Positions 1 through 5,271 of a stretch of DNA of 5,271 nucleotides are shown here, in pieces. Both the position numbers and the translations under genes were made by a program. Where the stretch lies: positions 1-5,271 of the forward strand of contig JAAZLU010000191.1 of NCBI GenBank assembly GCA_012799165.1, written 5' to 3'. Positions within the stretch are counted from its first letter, which is position 1, and each line of letters opens with the position of its first letter. The notes beneath the pieces were generated by a model. That model was not told the origin of the DNA. It did not search any database and worked only from the letters and a program-made list of their open reading frames with translations. The stretch comes from Clostridiales bacterium. Lineage in GTDB: Bacteria; Bacillota; Clostridia; Peptostreptococcales; Anaerovoracaceae.

Positions 1-13
1 CCTGAAGGATCGA

Positions 14-41
14 AATATAATAAAATTCTAAAAATTTTCAA
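14..41 (-). promoter_or_regulatory. weak candidate leftward promoter
   Basis: Read on the minus strand there is TTGAAA (36-41) and TATATT (14-19) separated by 16 bases, in AT-rich DNA. It would fire leftward, out of the window. In many Bacillota lexA is divergent from the yneA-like gene, so a leftward lexA promoter here would make sense. No leftward start codon or coding sequence is inside the window, so this is inference only. Confidence 0.25.
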
Positions 42-49
42 GAAACCCC

Positions 50-78
50 TTTACAAAGAACATATGTTCTGATACTAT
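50..78 (+). promoter_or_regulatory. sigma-A-type promoter of the SOS-regulated LysM gene
   Basis: TTTACA (50-55) and TACTAT (73-78) are separated by exactly 17 bases, each close to the vegetative consensus. Transcription would start near 85, giving a leader of about 33 bases before the ATG at 118. The spacer is almost filled by a perfect 12-base LexA-type palindrome, so a bound repressor would block RNA polymerase directly. Confidence 0.75.
58..69. promoter_or_regulatory. LexA (SOS) box 1
   Basis: GAACATATGTTC is a perfect 12-base palindrome that matches the core of the Gram-positive LexA/DinR operator (CGAACRNRYGTTYG). It lies between the -35 and -10 hexamers of the promoter, the usual position for a LexA operator. 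Confidence 0.85.
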
Positions 79-85
79 TGTGTTG

Positions 86-99
86 CGAACATATGTTTT
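86..99. promoter_or_regulatory. LexA (SOS) box 2
   Basis: CGAACATATGTTTT matches the Gram-positive LexA operator at all positions except the last base. Its left half is perfect and its right half ends GTTTT instead of GTTCG. It overlaps the predicted transcription start. The centres of the two boxes are 29 bases apart, a little under three helical turns. Two operators on one short promoter suggest tight repression in undamaged cells. Confidence 0.8.
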
Positions 100-117
100 T
101 ATTTGTGGGGTAAGAAA

Positions 118-417
118 ATGGGAAGATATAGAATAAAGAACAAATTCAGATTCACTCTATTCGCAATCATCCTGATGCTTGGGTTAGCCTTCAGTGTAAA
201 TTCACTACTGGGTCTCGATAAGGCTTCCGGTGCCGAGCCCAGAGAATACATTCAGGTAAAGGTTCAACCCGGCGATACACTCTGGGGCCTGGCTGCGAAA
301 TACGCTCCTGAAAACGCGGATTTGCGTGCTGTAATATATCAAATCTGCGAAATTAACGATATCAGTGCCGATACACTTTATGCGGGAAGCTATATAACGA
401 TACCTGTATCTTTTTAA
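118..417 (+). CDS. yneA: LysM-domain membrane protein, YneA-like SOS cell-division inhibitor
   Basis: The product is 99 residues. It has a basic N-terminus (residues 1-11, rich in K and R), one hydrophobic membrane segment at about 13-32, a short linker, and a single LysM domain at about 44-97 with the typical PGDTLW motif (51-56) and a closing ITIP (93-96). Bacillus subtilis YneA is about the same length with the same layout: the protein sits in the membrane with its LysM domain outside and halts division during the SOS response. The two LexA boxes in the promoter strongly support that role. The ATG at 118 is preferred over the in-frame TTG at 103 because GTGGGG (105-110) gives a Shine-Dalgarno match seven bases before it. 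The TTG has no such site and would add only five residues. LysM domains usually bind peptidoglycan. The functional assignment rests on architecture and regulation, since YneA proteins are weakly conserved in sequence. Confidence 0.8.
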   Translation: MGRYRIKNKFRFTLFAIILMLGLAFSVNSLLGLDKASGAEPREYIQVKVQPGDTLWGLAAKYAPENADLRAVIYQICEINDISADTLYAGSYITIPVSF

Positions 418-483
418 ATGCTTCGCATATTATGTCCGATATTATTCGGCACGAAATATATTCGCAATTAAATATGCCTGTGC

Positions 484-538
484 GGAAGCGTCCGAAAAAT
501 TCTATTGGTCTTTGCCCGATCAAATTTCGGACGCTTTT
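484..538 (+). terminator. rho-independent terminator after the LysM gene
   Basis: A perfect 12-base stem pairs 486-497 (AAGCGTCCGAAA) with 525-536 (TTTCGGACGCTT), and two G-T pairs can extend it at the base. The run TTTT (535-538) closes it on the plus strand. The 27-base loop holds a second small hairpin (505-510 with 518-523, one G-T pair). The opposite strand has no T run after the stem, so it fits termination of the rightward transcript. It starts about 70 bases past the stop codon, leaving a fairly long 3' untranslated stretch. Confidence 0.7.
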
Positions 539-619
539 ACTTAGACCTAATATAAATATGATTTTCATTTCAAAATATGAGCTTCAAAATAGCAGATAAA
601 AACAGGAGGGAAAATACGA

Positions 620-793
620 CTGATAACGGAAAAGTTCAAAAAAGTGCTTTACAGCGTTTTTAAGACGTTTTTTGAAGGTATAAAGTATCGAGACCCCCTA
701 AAAAAACCTCTTAAATCGAAGAATAGAGCCTCGCAACCCTCTAGGCTTGCAAAATCAACGCTTGCAGCGATTGTCCTTATTATCTTACACTAA
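620..793 (+). CDS. doubtful small basic ORF with a CTG start
   Basis: A strong Shine-Dalgarno sequence, AGGAGGG (604-610), is followed nine bases later by CTG (620), which opens a frame of 57 codons ending in TAA (791-793). The first normal start in the frame is GTG at 644 (49 codons), which is too far from the Shine-Dalgarno site. The predicted peptide is lysine-rich for most of its length and ends in a short hydrophobic run (LAAIVLIIL). A second frame is open from 702 to 881 and would continue a basic peptide if a shift occurred near 780, so this may be the remnant of a longer gene. I recognise no family. The odd start codon and short length leave a chance frame quite possible. Confidence 0.25.
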   Translation: MITEKFKKVLYSVFKTFFEGIKYRDPLKKPLKSKNRASQPSRLAKSTLAAIVLIILH

Positions 794-1094
794 ATTAGTG
801 CAAATTCTGAAAACTTATATAAAAAACACATTGATTAATAGCAAAGCGATACATTTTGCGAAGCGAAACAGAAAGTTTTAAGAAAGCACAATGCTCTCGG
901 AGGCGAAACTAAAGGGGAAGCAAATAATATAAAGTAAAGAGGCAGTCAGTCCGAATATGAATGCGGAAGAATAAAGCTTAAATCAAAGGAAGAAGGAGAA
1001 AGAATGAGCTTGCGAAAGTAGGATAAAACAAAATTATGAAGATTGAGTCCGGATATAAACGGAATGTCTTTAAATTTCCAATAGCTGAAAAGCT

Positions 1095-1249
1095 TTGATT
1101 TTACTTGAGAGGGGGCTTTAGAAGAATCTTTTTTGAAAGCAAGGGTTATATCTATTCCCAAAATTGTGTTTTTAGGAATAGATATGTATCTCTATAAACA
1201 TAAATTTGTTACAGTAAACAAACCCTTTTCCCCTCTCAAGTAAGTTCAA
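1095..1249. repeat. nested inverted-repeat element (structured RNA or MITE-like)
   Basis: The outer arms 1101-1114 (TTACTTGAGAGGGG) and 1230-1243 are perfect reverse complements over 14 bases. Extended to 1095 and 1249 they match at 18 of 20 positions. Inside, 1141-1147 (AAGGGTT) pairs perfectly with 1221-1227. Within that, 1148-1158 (ATATCTATTCC) pairs perfectly with 1175-1185, then one mismatch, then AAAA/TTTT (1160-1163 with 1170-1173) around a six-base loop. A weaker hairpin (TGTT 1207-1210 with AACA 1217-1220) sits beside it. The layout is a long closing stem with branching hairpins. No transposase gene and no clear target-site duplication are visible. On the plus strand a T-rich run follows the outer stem, so it could also end transcripts coming from the left. 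Confidence 0.65.
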
Positions 1250-1262
1250 TTTTAATTTTTTT
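1230..1262 (+). terminator. possible terminator tail for rightward transcripts
   Basis: The right arm of the outer stem of the 1095-1249 element ends at 1249 and is followed at once by TTTTAATTTTTTT (1250-1262) on the plus strand. The core of the stem is GC-rich (GAGAGGGG with CCCCTCTC). The loop is far longer than in a standard intrinsic terminator, so this is weak. If real, it would keep rightward transcripts out of ruvX. Confidence 0.3.
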
Positions 1263-1275
1263 GTGAAATATTGGA

Positions 1276-1749
1276 TTATTCCGAAGACTCGGATTTATCT
1301 GCGAATGCATTGCGCGCTTCTTCGTTCCGGCGGCGTTCAAGATAACTCTGCAGAATTACGACTGCGGCCTGGCGGTCGATTATCTTGCGGCGCTTCTTTC
1401 GACTCAAGTCCCCTTCTATAAGTACACTCTCTGCAATTTTAGTGGTGAAGCGCTCATCTTGGAATTCGAACTTAAGTTTAAGACCGGTGCTACGGGCCTT
1501 ATTTTCCATCATATTTACGAATTCGCGGACCTTTGCAGTCTGTGGGCTGTCATCTCCCGAAAGCATAAGAGGAAGACCCGAAACGATGGTGACGACTTCG
1601 TGCTCCTCTGCAATTTTCAACACCTTATCGGCATCCTTTCGAATGCCTATACGCTCTATCGTCCCTATCCCCTGCGCGGATATGAACAAGGGGTCGCTCA
1701 GCGCTATTCCTATCGTTTTGTCACCTATATCGAGGCCCATGCATCTCAT
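1276..1749 (-). CDS. ruvX: RuvX/YqgF-family putative Holliday junction resolvase or rRNA-processing nuclease
   Basis: The product is 157 residues, slightly longer than the usual 138-150 because of a charged C-terminal tail (about 139-157). The RNase H-like fold of the YqgF family is shown by the N-terminal strand GLDIGDKTIGIALSD (5-19, acidic D7), SGLP (57-60), DERFTT (98-103, E99), and the last helix IIDRQAAVVILQSYLE (123-138, D125). D7, E99 and D125 fit the conserved acidic trio that would hold the metal ions. Family members have been linked to Holliday junction processing and, in E. coli, to maturation of the 16S rRNA 5' end; which applies here cannot be told from sequence. The ATG at 1749 is supported by GGAG (1757-1760) seven bases upstream. 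A second in-frame ATG lies three codons in. It follows ireB by 57 bases, the usual Firmicutes order. Confidence 0.93.
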   Translation of the reverse strand: MRCMGLDIGDKTIGIALSDPLFISAQGIGTIERIGIRKDADKVLKIAEEHEVVTIVSGLPLMLSGDDSPQTAKVREFVNMMENKARSTGLKLKFEFQDERFTTKIAESVLIEGDLSRKKRRKIIDRQAAVVILQSYLERRRNEEARNAFADKSESSE

Positions 1750-1769
1750 AATATATCTCCACTCAAAAC

Positions 1770-1791
1770 GAGCGGACCCGCAAGTCCGCTC
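1770..1791 (-). terminator. hairpin between ireB and ruvX, possible attenuator
   Basis: GAGCGGAC (1770-1777) and GTCCGCTC (1784-1791) form a perfect 8-base GC-rich stem with a six-base loop. On the minus strand the stem is followed by GTTTTGAG, a short T run. It sits in the 57-base gap between the ireB stop and the ruvX ribosome-binding site, so it could lower read-through into ruvX or protect the upstream message. With only four T residues it is likely to be leaky. Confidence 0.5.
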
Positions 1792-1806
1792 AGCTTTGAA
1801 ACTATT

Positions 1807-2055
1807 CTATTTTTCGAGGAATTTCCTGAGCAGTTCCTCGACCAAATCATCTCGTTCTATATGCCTAATAAGGTTTCTGGCATTATTGTGTCCGGTGATA
1901 TAGGAAGGATCTCCGGAAAGAATATATCCGACCATCTGGTCGATGGCATTGTAACCTTTTTCTTCCAAGGCGTCGTATACGGTTCTGAGTATGTCTTCAG
2001 TCGTCTTCTGCTCGGGTTTTTCCGGGCTGCTGAAAAGTATCGTCTTTCTTTCCAT
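1807..2055 (-). CDS. ireB: IreB-family regulatory phosphoprotein (UPF0297)
   Basis: The product is 82 residues, in the usual range for IreB/YrzL. The family core is very clear: [20 protein letters not shown] (26-45), [18 protein letters not shown] (47-64), then [15 protein letters not shown] (66-80). In Enterococcus faecalis IreB is a substrate of the Ser/Thr kinase IreK, phosphorylated on threonines near its N-terminus, and negatively affects cephalosporin resistance. Here T5, S9, S10, T18 and T19 are possible sites, but this is inference. The ATG at 2055 is chosen because AGGAG (2064-2068) lies eight bases before it. A longer version from TTG at 2073 would put that ribosome-binding site inside the coding region. 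It lies between alaS and ruvX, as in most Firmicutes, with its own promoter candidate. Confidence 0.95.
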   Translation of the reverse strand: MERKTILFSSPEKPEQKTTEDILRTVYDALEEKGYNAIDQMVGYILSGDPSYITGHNNARNLIRHIERDDLVEELLRKFLEK

Positions 2056-2093
2056 ATCTGAATCTCCTATCAAAAACTATCCGGTTAAGCTAT

Positions 2094-2122
2094 ATTATAC
2101 AATCATTCAAAATTTATAACAA
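2094..2122 (-). promoter_or_regulatory. promoter for ireB-ruvX
   Basis: On the minus strand TTGTTA (2117-2122) and a perfect TATAAT (2094-2099) are separated by 17 bases. Transcription would begin near 2087, about 32 bases before the ireB start. A TTGACT (2122-2127) also overlaps this site but is 22 bases from the -10 element, too far to serve it. The promoter begins a few bases after the alaS stop codon, so ireB and ruvX can be expressed apart from alaS. Confidence 0.65.
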
Positions 2123-2128
2123 GTCAAT

Positions 2129-4753
2129 TCATTCTTCCATATGCTCGCGCATAATCTTTTCGGCTTCCTCGAAGGCTTCGGGGAGCTTAGAAATATCCCT
2201 AGCACCGGCCTGCGCCATATCTGCCTTGCCGCCGCCTCCACCGCCGACAATCTTTGCGAGTTTCTTAATGATATTCCCGGCATGGTAGCCCATCTGCGTC
2301 AAGTCATCACTCACAGATACCATCAAAGTCCCCTTCTCCCCGTTTATATCGGCAAATAGCGTGACCACGCCCTTGCTGTTGGCTCTTACATCGTCGGCGA
2401 GCATGCGAAGCTTATCGATTCCCGCAGCTTCAAATTTTTGAGCTACGAGCTTCACATCTCCGAAATTCTTTGCATTTTCCAGAAGCTTCAATGCGCCTTC
2501 CGCTGCCTGATCCGCCCTGAACTCATCGAGCTGCTTATTGAGGCTCTTGAGCTCCGCGGCCGTATCCTCTGCCTTCTTCTCCAATGAATTTATGCTCGTC
2601 TTAAGAGATTTTGCAACAGCATTCAAGCTGCTTCTGGCCTCCGAAAGCATTTCGACCACCGCGCTACCCGTAACCGCCTCTATGCGTCTGGTACCCGCTG
2701 CGACGGCAGCTTCCGAAACTATATAAAATGCTCCTATCTGTCCTGTATTCTCAACATGAGTTCCTCCGCAGAGTTCCATGGAAAATCCCGGGATATCGAC
2801 GACTCTTACGCTGTCGGAGTATTTTTCACCGAAGAGCATTGTTGCACCGAGCTCCTTTGCCTCCTCTATAGGAAGAACCTGAGTATCGATATCGATGAAT
2901 TTAAGTATCTCAGCATTCACGATGTCCTGCACCTTCGCAATTTGCTCCTCCGTCATGGCTTCGAAGTGAGTAAAATCGAAGCGCAGCATATCCGGGCCCA
3001 CAAATGAGCCCGCCTGGTTGACATGATCGCCCAGCACAATTTTAAGTGCCCTGTGCAGCAAATGAGTCGCGCTGTGATTTCTCGCTGTGGCGTGTCTCCT
3101 TTCGACATCCACGCAGGCGGTAACCGAATCTCCGGTCTTAAACTCTCCTTCGATTGCGGCAATCTTATGCATATAGACACCGCCGGAATTCGTAGTAGCC
3201 GTAACGACGCCGCGGGCGGAATCGCTTTGCAGCACACCGACATCCCCTACCTGCCCTCCGCCTTCCGCGTAGAATGGCGAACGATCCAGCACAACAGTCG
3301 CTTCACCGTCATTTACTCCGGGTCTTATTTCGAGCACGCGAGCATCCATGGCGAGACTATCATAGCCTACAAACTCGGTGGTATCGAGGCCATAGCCCTT
3401 ACCTTCTCCGTCAAGCCAGCCTTCACCTTCATCGGTTTTTCTGGCTGCCCTTGCGAGCTCTTTTGCCTCCTTCATCCGCTCAAGGAAGGCTTCCTCGTCA
3501 ATGCCGCAGCCCATCTCTCTTGCGATCTCGCAGGTGAGTTCGGGCGGGAAACCGTAAGTATCGTAGAGTTTAAATACCTGTTCTCCGCTCAGGCAATTGC
3601 AGCCGCTTTCGTTGGCATCTCTAACATAGGTATCGAGAATTTCAGAGCCAGAAGCAAGAGTGCGGGCGAATCGTTCCTCTTCTATATCGATGATGCGTTT
3701 GATGTAATCGGCGCGCTCGCTCAGCTGAGGGTATGCTTTGCCATAGACCGCAAAAACCTTATCCGAAAGGGATTTAAGGAATGCTTCCTTGATTCCCAAA
3801 AGCCTTCCGTGGCGCACGGCTCTTCTGAGGAGTCTCCTCAATATATATCCGCGGCCTTCATTACTCGGGAGTATCCCGTCTCCAATCATGAAGACGACCG
3901 TCCTCACATGGTCGGTGATTATTCTTATTGAGATATCTGCGGGGGCTTCACCTTCATGATAGACTACACCGCTGATGCGGCAGACTTCATCGAGGATGAA
4001 TTTCATGGTATCTATATTATATATTGAGTCCACTCCCTGCATTATGCAGGCCATGCGCTCAAGTCCCATTCCCGTATCTATATTGGGATTTTCGAGAGGA
4101 ATATAGCTGCCATCCTCCTGTTTGTCGAACTGCGTAAAGACGTAATTCCAAAATTCCATATAGCGGTCGCACTCGCAACCCGGCTTACAATCCTCGCTGC
4201 CGCAGCCGTATTCGGAGCCTCTGTCGAAGTATACTTCCGAGCAGGGTCCGCAGGGCCCCGTGCCTATCTCCCAGAAGTTGTCCTCCTTGCCGAGGCGCAC
4301 TATCCTCTCCTCGGGAATGCCGATCTCTTTTCGCCAAATATCAAAAGCCTCCTCGTCTTCCTCATAGATCGAAGCCCAGAGCTTGTCCTCGGGGATACCC
4401 AGCCACTGCGGGGAAGTTATGAACTCCCAACCCCATACTATGGCCTCCTTTTTGAAGTAGTCGCCGAAGGAGAAATTACCGAGCATCTCGAAGAATGTCG
4501 CGTGCCTGTCCGTATGCCCCACATTATCTATATCGTTAGTCCTTATGCACTTCTGCGCCGTAGTCATACGCCTATTCGGTGCCGTGGCCGGATTTGAAAA
4601 ATAATGTTTAAGCGGCGCCATACCGGCAGCAATCAGCAAAATGGACTTGTCGTTCTCGGGTATGAGAGAGAAACTTTCGTGCCTCAAATGGTCCTTCGTC
4701 TCCCAAAAGGACAGAAATTTCTCTCTAATTTCATCAGCTCCCATGTATCTCAT
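2129..4753 (-). CDS. alaS: alanyl-tRNA synthetase
   Basis: The enzyme charges tRNA-Ala with alanine in the cytoplasm. At 874 residues it is full length for bacterial AlaRS (about 875). The class II catalytic core is at about 1-240 with RHATFFEMLGNFSFGDYFK (83-101), FWEIGTGPCGPCSEVYFDRG (160-179) and NIDTGMGLERMA (224-235). The tRNA-recognition region includes ILPSNEGRGYILRRLLRRAV (294-313). The editing domain shows AEGGGQVGD (496-504) and the zinc ligands H560, H564 (HSATH) and C662, H666 (CGGTH), so mischarged serine or glycine can be hydrolysed. A coiled-coil-like stretch at about 715-750 leads to the C-Ala domain with its glycine run (837-842). The Cys-rich insert at 184-195 is a normal feature of Firmicutes AlaRS. 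The start ATG has GGAGG (4761-4765) seven bases upstream. No T-box leader is seen. Confidence 0.98.
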   Translation of the reverse strand: MRYMGADEIREKFLSFWETKDHLRHESFSLIPENDKSILLIAAGMAPLKHYFSNPATAPNRRMTTAQKCIRTNDIDNVGHTDRHATFFEMLGNFSFGDYFKKEAIVWGWEFITSPQWLGIPEDKLWASIYEEDEEAFDIWRKEIGIPEERIVRLGKEDNFWEIGTGPCGPCSEVYFDRGSEYGCGSEDCKPGCECDRYMEFWNYVFTQFDKQEDGSYIPLENPNIDTGMGLERMACIMQGVDSIYNIDTMKFILDEVCRISGVVYHEGEAPADISIRIITDHVRTVVFMIGDGILPSNEGRGYILRRLLRRAVRHGRLLGIKEAFLKSLSDKVFAVYGKAYPQLSERADYIKRIIDIEEERFARTLASGSEILDTYVRDANESGCNCLSGEQVFKLYDTYGFPPELTCEIAREMGCGIDEEAFLERMKEAKELARAARKTDEGEGWLDGEGKGYGLDTTEFVGYDSLAMDARVLEIRPGVNDGEATVVLDRSPFYAEGGGQVGDVGVLQSDSARGVVTATTNSGGVYMHKIAAIEGEFKTGDSVTACVDVERRHATARNHSATHLLHRALKIVLGDHVNQAGSFVGPDMLRFDFTHFEAMTEEQIAKVQDIVNAEILKFIDIDTQVLPIEEAKELGATMLFGEKYSDSVRVVDIPGFSMELCGGTHVENTGQIGAFYIVSEAAVAAGTRRIEAVTGSAVVEMLSEARSSLNAVAKSLKTSINSLEKKAEDTAAELKSLNKQLDEFRADQAAEGALKLLENAKNFGDVKLVAQKFEAAGIDKLRMLADDVRANSKGVVTLFADINGEKGTLMVSVSDDLTQMGYHAGNIIKKLAKIVGGGGGGKADMAQAGARDISKLPEAFEEAEKIMREHMEE

Positions 4754-4867
4754 TAAAAATCCTCCGGAAATAAATTAATTATCTTAGTCGCCCTTCACTC
4801 TTAAGTCGGTTTTGTTACTTCCAATTCGCTACCCTACAGCGCGCAAACGACGATATACATACATTTA

Positions 4868-4897
4868 ATCATACGGCCATACACATTGAAAAGTCAA
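4868..4897 (-). promoter_or_regulatory. promoter for alaS
   Basis: On the minus strand TTGACT (4892-4897, overlapping the mnmA stop codon) and TATGAT (4868-4873) are separated by 18 bases; each is one base from consensus. Transcription would start near 4861, giving an alaS leader of about 107 bases. The leader has only small potential hairpins (for example CGCT...AGCG around 4820-4840) and none of the conserved T-box sequence. Confidence 0.6.
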
Positions 4898-5271
4898 GGC
4901 CCAGGGCAAATATATCCCCCACCTTCCAACAGGTCGCCTCTGTAGAAGACAGCCGACTGGCCGGGAGTTATCGCCCTCATGGGTTGCTCAAATTTCGCAA
5001 TCAGTCCGTCTTCGTTTTTATAGACTCTGCAGGCGGCTTCCTTGGCTGTGTACCTGAGTTTGCACATCAGGCGTGAACCCTCCGGCGGAGCTTCCCCCTG
5101 CCAAAAGAGATCCTCCACAAATGCTTCATAATCGTAGAGTTGCGCATCCTCAGCCAACAAGATATCTCCTGTATCCGCGTTCAAGGACTTTACATAATAC
5201 GGTTTACCGAGCGCTATGCCCAGACCCTTGCGCTGACCGACTGTATAGAGCGCGATTCCGCCATGTTCTCC
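4894..5271 (-). CDS. mnmA: tRNA-specific 2-thiouridylase MnmA, C-terminal part (5' end outside window)
   Basis: Only the last 125 codons are visible; the frame stays open to the window edge (first codon GGA at 5271), and the start lies beyond it. MnmA (TrmU) puts sulfur on uridine 34 of tRNAs for Lys, Glu and Gln, with ATP and a sulfur donor such as IscS. The visible part begins GEHGGIALYTVGQRKGLGIA, the family's conserved H-G...T-[IV]-GQRKGLG motif that follows the second catalytic cysteine region. It then runs through the C-terminal beta-barrel, with LRYTAKEAACRV and ITPGQSAVFYRGDLLEGGGY, the standard ending (TPGQ-A-VFY-G---GGG). The catalytic cysteines and the ATP-binding PP-loop are outside the window. 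The tail after GGGY is short (ICPGP). It lies 140 bases upstream of alaS on the same strand, and mnmA near alaS is a common Firmicutes arrangement. Confidence 0.95.
   Translation of the reverse strand, partial: GEHGGIALYTVGQRKGLGIALGKPYYVKSLNADTGDILLAEDAQLYDYEAFVEDLFWQGEAPPEGSRLMCKLRYTAKEAACRVYKNEDGLIAKFEQPMRAITPGQSAVFYRGDLLEGGGYICPGP

Larger units (their letters stand above)
539..1275. other. long intergenic region without a convincing gene
   Basis: This AT-rich stretch lies between the rightward SOS unit and the leftward ruvX gene. No frame on either strand gives a recognisable protein. It contains a 57-codon frame behind a good ribosome-binding sequence (604-793), a 13-base palindrome (CACTAAATTAGTG, 788-800), a segment of about 70% purine on the plus strand (841-1030, counted by hand), and a nested inverted-repeat element (1095-1249) followed by a T-rich run (1250-1262). 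A 71-codon minus-strand frame at 946-1161 is probably chance, because it mirrors the purine-rich strand and runs into the inverted repeat. The region could be a decayed gene, a noncoding RNA locus or simply a spacer. Confidence 0.6.

Noticed and set aside
103..117. TTG at 103 as the start of the LysM protein
   Set aside because: It has no ribosome-binding site, whereas ATG at 118 has GTGGGG at a suitable distance.
946..1161. Minus-strand 71-codon frame downstream of ruvX, considered as the missing DUF1292 gene
   Set aside because: The predicted peptide is rich in S, L, F and K as expected from the complement of a purine-rich strand, lacks the acidic DUF1292 character, and runs through the inverted-repeat element.
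841..1250. RNase P RNA, tmRNA or 6S RNA in the purine-rich region
   Set aside because: None of the conserved sequence blocks of these RNAs could be seen; only local hairpins and the 1095-1249 repeat are supported.
1385..2061. Plus-strand open frames opposite ruvX and ireB
   Set aside because: They mirror two strongly conserved minus-strand genes with good ribosome-binding sites; the translations show no recognisable domain.
2953..3243. Minus-strand frame inside alaS with several cysteines
   Set aside because: It overlaps alaS on the same strand in another frame and has no ribosome-binding site or recognisable motif.
3023..3931. Long plus-strand open frame (302 codons) opposite alaS
   Set aside because: It lies wholly antisense to the clearly conserved alaS coding sequence and its translation resembles no protein family; it is a by-product of alaS codon use.
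4754..4893. T-box riboswitch in the alaS leader
   Set aside because: The leader is only about 107 bases and has no AGGGTGG-type T-box sequence and no terminator/antiterminator pair; GTAGGGTAGCG near 4820-4835 is only a superficial resemblance.

Overview
The window looks like chromosomal DNA from a low-to-mid GC member of the Bacillota, probably of clostridial type. Three things point there: the conserved order mnmA / alaS / ireB / ruvX on the minus strand, an IreB-family protein (a family restricted to Gram-positive Firmicutes), and Gram-positive-type LexA boxes (GAACATATGTTC) in front of a YneA-like LysM protein. No transposase, phage gene, rRNA, tRNA or CRISPR array was found.

Left end (1-540, plus strand): a compact SOS-response unit. 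A sigma-A-like promoter carries one LexA box inside its -35/-10 spacer and a second box over the likely transcription start. It drives a 99-residue protein with one membrane segment and one LysM domain, the architecture of the SOS division inhibitor YneA. A strong stem-loop with a short T run lies about 70-120 bases after the stop codon.

Middle (about 540-1275): some 735 bases with no convincing gene. It is AT-rich and holds a doubtful 57-codon frame behind a good Shine-Dalgarno sequence but with no normal start codon. Next comes a stretch that is about 70% purine on the plus strand. It ends in a 155-base inverted-repeat element with nested stems, followed by a T-rich tract. This is the least explained part of the window.

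Right side (1276-5271, minus strand): a housekeeping cluster read right to left. It starts with the C-terminal third of mnmA (tRNA 2-thiouridylase, cut by the window edge), then a complete alaS (alanyl-tRNA synthetase, 874 residues), ireB (82 residues) and ruvX/yqgF (157 residues). Good promoter candidates lie at the end of mnmA (for alaS) and at the end of alaS (for ireB-ruvX), so the cluster is probably a set of overlapping transcription units. A GC-rich hairpin between ireB and ruvX may partly attenuate read-through. The small DUF1292 gene that often follows ruvX is not visible here. The plus-strand SOS unit and the minus-strand cluster converge on the noncoding middle region.

No clear new biological system is evident. 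The items most worth a second look are the double-LexA-box promoter, the 1095-1249 inverted-repeat element and the noncoding convergence zone.
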